NCBI GenBank assembly: GCA_964573015.1
Contig: CAZNHZ010000001.1
Span: forward strand, 310,001 to 374,000
Direction of reading: 5' to 3'
Length of the DNA stretch: 64,000 bases
DNA from: JAPUDQ01 sp964573015
GTDB taxonomy: Bacteria; Patescibacteriota; Saccharimonadia; Saccharimonadales; Saccharimonadaceae
The translations under genes were made by a program, and so were the position numbers. The notes under the pieces were generated by a model. That model had not been told where the DNA came from. It saw nothing but the letters and a program-made list of their open reading frames with translations, and did not search any database. This document shows positions 60,972 to 64,000 of this stretch, one piece after another; positions within the stretch are counted from its first letter, which is position 1; every line of letters starts with the position of its first letter.

Positions 60972-61850
60972 TTATTGGAGGAGTTGTTCGAGGCGTTTGA
61001 GCTCTTTGTCGTCTCGATAGCTTATGATGATCTGGCCGCCGTGAGCAGTCGTCTTGTGGGTAACTTTCATGTTAAATCGCCGCGTTAGATTGCGGGTAAA
61101 ATCAGTTTCGGTCTGAGTGTGACGCACCGCCGATATTGCCTTGTCTTCGGTGCTATCGCTTTTTTTATACCCCACCACAAACTGTTCGGCCTTACGCACG
61201 CTCCAGGCATTGAGGATAATCATCCGCAGCAGCTTGGTCTGAATGGCCGGATCATCGAGCGCTAAAATCTGTCGGGCGTGACCCTCGGTGATGTCGCCCG
61301 CTACCAAGGCCTGTTTGGCATCGTCGGGCAGTCGCAACAGCCGCATAGTGTTGGTAATAGTGCTGACGGCTTTGCCGCCGGCGCGTTGGGCAATTTCTTC
61401 GTGTGTCAAATTGAACTGAGTATTGAGCTTGAGATATGCCGTCGCCGTCTCTAGCGGATTGAGGTCTTCGCGTTGCAAATTCTCAATCAGGGCGATCTCT
61501 AGCTTGTGTTGGTTACTGAGAGTCCGCACCAAAGCCGGTACACGCTCCATACCGATGATCTGAGCGGCACGCCAGCGCCGCTCACCTGCCACCAGCTGAT
61601 ATTTAGCACCCTGAGCCACGACTACAACCGGCTGAATCATACCGTGCTCTTGAAGCGAAGTGGCTAGTTCAGAGAGAGCGGCTTCATCAAAATCACGCCG
61701 CGGCTGATCGGGATTGGCAATAATATGCTTGACCGGTATGTAGCGAAGCTCAGAAATTTTTTCATCATTTTTGGCGGTGGGATCAAATGTTTCGTCGAGC
61801 ACGTCGGTCGGTATAAGTGAATCAAATCCGCGGCCTAAACCTTTTTTCAT
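60972..61850 (-). CDS. parB: Chromosome partition protein ParB
   Basis: This 292-residue DNA-binding CTPase is part of chromosome segregation. The N-terminal part has YIPVKHIIANPDQPRRDFDEAALSELATSL, then GERRWRAAQIIGMERVPALV and IALIENLQREDLNPLETATAY. The HTH region is LTHEEIAQRAGGKAVSTITNTMRLLRLP, and a C-terminal dimerisation part (about 220-292) follows. It overlaps parA by four bases (ATGA). Confidence 0.95.
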   Translation of the reverse strand: MKKGLGRGFDSLIPTDVLDETFDPTAKNDEKISELRYIPVKHIIANPDQPRRDFDEAALSELATSLQEHGMIQPVVVVAQGAKYQLVAGERRWRAAQIIGMERVPALVRTLSNQHKLEIALIENLQREDLNPLETATAYLKLNTQFNLTHEEIAQRAGGKAVSTITNTMRLLRLPDDAKQALVAGDITEGHARQILALDDPAIQTKLLRMIILNAWSVRKAEQFVVGYKKSDSTEDKAISAVRHTQTETDFTRNLTRRFNMKVTHKTTAHGGQIIISYRDDKELKRLEQLLQ

Positions 61851-62623
61851 GCTACTCCTTTTTCGGTAATACGTTTACTAACTTCTTTGGCGAGTGACTT
61901 ATAGGCCCGTGCACCCTTGCTCCAACCGTCGTAGTCGCCAACCGGCACGCCATGACTGGGCGCTTCGGCAATCCGCACATTGCGCGGAATCACCGTGTCA
62001 AAAACTTTGCCTGGAAAATGTTTCTTGATCTCCTCGTAGACCTGCTTGCTGAGGGTTGTGCGCGTATCCATCATCGTCACTAACACACCGATAAGCTCCA
62101 GCGTCGGGTTAAGTCCTTTGCGGATCAATTGCATGGTTTCAAGCAGCTGCCCCAACCCCTCGAGCGCATAAAACTCCGCCTGCACAGGCAACAGTACGTA
62201 GTCGGCAGCGATCAAGGCATTGACGGTCAGCAGACTAAGGCTGGGCGGACTGTCGATGATGATATAGTCGTAACTATCGAGATGCGACATGGCTTGCTTG
62301 AGCCGCACAAACCGACGATCGGCTTTGGCCAGCTCAACTTCGGCATTGGCCAACTGCGGCTTGGCCGGTACCAGATCAAAATTTTTGTACTGAGTCGGAA
62401 TTATCGCCTGCGTGATATCAGTCTGACCGACGATAACCTCGAGCACGGTCGTATCGAGAGCGTTTTTGTCAAAACCCAAACCGCTGCTTGCGTTGCCTTG
62501 CGGGTCAAAATCGACCAGCAATACCCGATGACCGATTTTGTTGAGGCAATAAGCCAGATTGATACTGGTCGTCGTCTTGCCGACGCCACCTTTTTGGTTG
62601 GTCACCGCGATACTCACCGGCAC
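61847..62623 (-). CDS. parA: Chromosome partition ATPase ParA/Soj
   Basis: A 258-residue ParA that moves or positions ParB-bound DNA. The deviant Walker A KGGVGKTTTSINLAYCL is near residues 11-18, followed by VDFDPQGNASSGLG and the DYIIIDSPPSLSLLTVNAL segment. The start is a GTG at 62623 preceded by GGGAG; a second in-frame GTG lies two codons later. A TATACT box at 62653-62658 (minus strand) is the likely promoter. A parS-like half-site overlaps the region upstream of it. Confidence 0.95.
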   Translation of the reverse strand: MPVSIAVTNQKGGVGKTTTSINLAYCLNKIGHRVLLVDFDPQGNASSGLGFDKNALDTTVLEVIVGQTDITQAIIPTQYKNFDLVPAKPQLANAEVELAKADRRFVRLKQAMSHLDSYDYIIIDSPPSLSLLTVNALIAADYVLLPVQAEFYALEGLGQLLETMQLIRKGLNPTLELIGVLVTMMDTRTTLSKQVYEEIKKHFPGKVFDTVIPRNVRIAEAPSHGVPVGDYDGWSKGARAYKSLAKEVSKRITEKGVA

Positions 62624-62665
62624 TTGTTTATTTCTCCCTCATAACTCTAATCAGTATAGCATGAG

Positions 62666-62674
62666 CGTGAAACA
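62666..62674. promoter_or_regulatory. parS-like half-site before parA
   Basis: CGTGAAACA matches the right half of the conserved bacterial parS (TGTTTCACGTGAAACA). The left half (GCATGAG) matches only poorly. It lies just upstream of the parA -10 box, so ParB might bind here weakly and regulate parAB. Confidence 0.35.
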
Positions 62675-62693
62675 ATTATCGAGCGAAATCCGT

Positions 62694-63640
62694 CTATCTT
62701 TTGCGCAGCCGCCACATCGCAGCGCCAGATACAGCGATCAGCCCAGCGCCGAAACCTGCTATGGTCGGTACACCGAGTCCGGTATGGGCTAACGACCCGC
62801 CGCCGCTGCCTGTACCGGTCGTCGATGAAGCGGCGCCGTAGACAAATGTCAGCGTGTTAGTACTAGCGCCGAGCACCATCGAGCGAGTCGCCGGCGATGG
62901 CGTGATGTAGCCGGCAATGTCGGGTGCGGTAAAGCTGACGTTTTGGCCGATGCGGTAGTAAGCAAAGAGCTCAGCGGCCAGGACAGCTTGTTCGGTCGGT
63001 GTTGGATTGTTCGGATCGAGCTGTGCCGTAACCGGATAATCTTTGACGAGATACGAAGGTATAAAAGTGCTGTCACTACGCTGGCCGGCGGCTGTTACGG
63101 CAGTACGCAGGGCTGCATTGTGACTATCGACATATTCGAGCGATACTTCTACCGGGTTTATGAGGTGCCCGCCGAGCGAGTCGGTGCCGGTACCGTTGTT
63201 GTTGTCATCACTGTACATCCAATATCTTTCACTTATCACGCCATCGCTGAGATGGTTGGGTTTGGCCGGATTTTGGGTATAGAGACGCACATACCAAATA
63301 CTGTCATAGGCACGTTGCGCTTCAGCCGGATAAGCGCTACATAAATACGGAGAATTACCGGCGTCGGTAATACGACCGCCCCACGGGTTTTGCAAGGCAA
63401 AAGCATAGACGGCAATTGATGTCACGCTATCTGGTATCGTCACCGATGTGAGACTATTTCTCTCAAAAGCCGACGAATTAATCGTCGTGACGCCGGTTTG
63501 CAAAGTGAGTTCGGTAATCGCATTATCTGAAAACGCCGCTATACCGATTGTCAAGACACTCCCCGGTATGGTAACCGTCGTCAATTTATTGTTCAAAAAC
63601 GCCGATTTGCCGATGCTCGTCACACTGCTGGGGATGGAAA
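62694..63640 (-). pseudogene. 5'-truncated BspA-like surface protein with LAxTG sorting signal
   Basis: The frame is open from a TAA near 63690 to 62694 without a usable start. It begins in the middle of BspA-type leucine-rich repeats (VTSIGKSAFLNNKLTTVTIPGSV, about three to four repeats of 23 residues), continues in a unique domain with Trp/Tyr-rich segments, and ends GSLAHTGLGVPTIAGFGAGL, a hydrophobic stretch and RLRKR. LAHTG fits a sortase recognition motif (LAxTG). The N-terminal signal peptide and first repeats are missing at the hairpins that follow rplU. A GTG at 63623 could start a shorter protein but lies within a repeat and would lack export. Confidence 0.7.
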
Positions 63641-63693
63641 ATCTAAAACCGGATTGACTCCGGTTTTAGATTGGGAAGGGTGGACCCTTCCCT
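63641..63693 (-). terminator. Tandem perfect hairpins after rplU
   Basis: Two adjacent stem-loops follow the rplU stop on the minus strand: GGGAAGGG with CCCTTCCC (8 bp, 4-base loop), then AATCTAAAACCGGA with TCCGGTTTTAGATT (14 bp, 5-base loop), the latter ending in a TTTT stretch. They probably terminate rplU. The truncated BspA-like frame starts right at the end of the second. Positions may be off by one base. Confidence 0.7.
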
Positions 63694-63694
63694 G

Positions 63695-64000
63695 CTACTT
63701 AATACTACCGATCTCGATACGTGAGTATTTCTGGCGATGCCCAGTGACTTTGTGTACGCGTTTTTTGCTTTTGTAGCGGATGACCTGTAGTTTATCACCT
63801 TTGACCTCGTCGTCAACGACTTTGGCTTTGATCTTGATACCTGAGACGAGCGGTGCACCGACTTTGATGTCTTTGCCATCCATTGTCATCAGTGGTTCGA
63901 GCGTGAGCTCTTTTGTTCCTTCCGGGAGGCGGTCCACCAGGAGGGTCTCTTTTTCGCCGACAATATACTGTTTGCCGCCGATTCGAACAACTGCTTTCAT
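63695..64000 (-). CDS. rplU: Large ribosomal subunit protein bL21
   Basis: 101 residues with the normal L21 start MKAVVRIGGKQYIVGEKETLLVDRLP and the end YKSKKRVHKVTGHRQKYSRIEIGSIK. The ATG is the last codon of the window, so the gene is complete but its promoter is outside. L21 is usually next to L27 (rpmA), which here lies some 45 kb away on the other strand. Confidence 0.96.
   Translation of the reverse strand: MKAVVRIGGKQYIVGEKETLLVDRLPEGTKELTLEPLMTMDGKDIKVGAPLVSGIKIKAKVVDDEVKGDKLQVIRYKSKKRVHKVTGHRQKYSRIEIGSIK

Noticed and set aside
1..64000. Alternative genetic code (UGA as glycine), as in some CPR groups
   Set aside because: RF2 is present, several genes end in TGA (for example the NYN gene and the lysS stop), and no conserved protein needs an in-frame TGA.
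1..64000. tRNA, rRNA, CRISPR or insertion sequences
   Set aside because: No cloverleaf with TTCGA-type arm, no regular repeat-spacer array and no transposase reading frame were seen.

Overview
The window reads as chromosomal DNA of a reduced-genome Patescibacteria/CPR bacterium, most probably Candidatus Saccharibacteria (TM7). This is inferred from gene content and protein character; no search was run. It is gene dense at moderate GC and uses the standard code: RF1 and RF2 are both present and TGA is a normal stop. It is rich in translation, cell-division, protease and surface genes and poor in biosynthesis. Signs of a Gram-positive-like envelope are MurD, an LCP protein, an LAxTG sorting signal and FtsEX with a coiled-coil peptidoglycan hydrolase. 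No tRNA, rRNA, CRISPR array, prophage or insertion sequence was seen.

Layout. 1-9000: a prephenate dehydratase cut by the left edge, a PIF1-like helicase, an Excalibur-domain membrane protein, an MMPL transporter, several unknowns, a likely 19-residue microprotein, MsrA and a SLOG-domain protein. 9000-18560: a candidate small RNA, NYN protein, GlyRS, RecO with a soluble two-component pair, exonuclease VII, a lipid-flippase-like protein, a TRM11-like methyltransferase and L27. 18600-25640: a minus-strand division and wall block, murD-prfB-ftsE-ftsX-M23 hydrolase-CtpA-receiver. 25700-34900: M16 peptidase, SecA, HPF, PyrD, SerRS, PspC and PadR. 34900-46700: an ABC exporter, a complex histidine kinase, a bactofilin-like surface protein, a decayed patch, LysRS, a second ABC exporter, GreA and ProRS. 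46700-53500: frr-uppS-rseP-CPBP, a cyclase-like protein, EF-Ts/S2 and L31. 53500-64000: decayed surface genes, RF1/PrmC, HtrA, LCP, LepB, ParAB, a truncated BspA-like protein and L21.

How the genes work together. FtsEX next to a coiled-coil M23 hydrolase looks like a division-linked wall-cleavage module, with CtpA, HtrA, RseP, CPBP and SecA/LepB for export and envelope quality control. Two ATPase-permease exporters, one beside a PadR regulator, and several sensor or receiver proteins suggest substantial envelope signalling for so small a genome.

Most interesting points: (1) the M23 domain next to FtsEX has its active-site motifs in circularly permuted order; (2) at least eight genes have a -10 box 6-7 bases before the start codon, implying leaderless mRNAs; (3) an orphan promoter-terminator pair predicts a roughly 75-nt RNA; (4) lepB lies between 40-bp inverted repeats, each with a palindromic core; (5) a histidine kinase has its phosphoacceptor module separated from its ATPase by two membrane segments; (6) a divergent class III cyclase-like protein; (7) a cluster of decayed surface or secreted genes. 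All functional statements come from reading motifs in the sequence.
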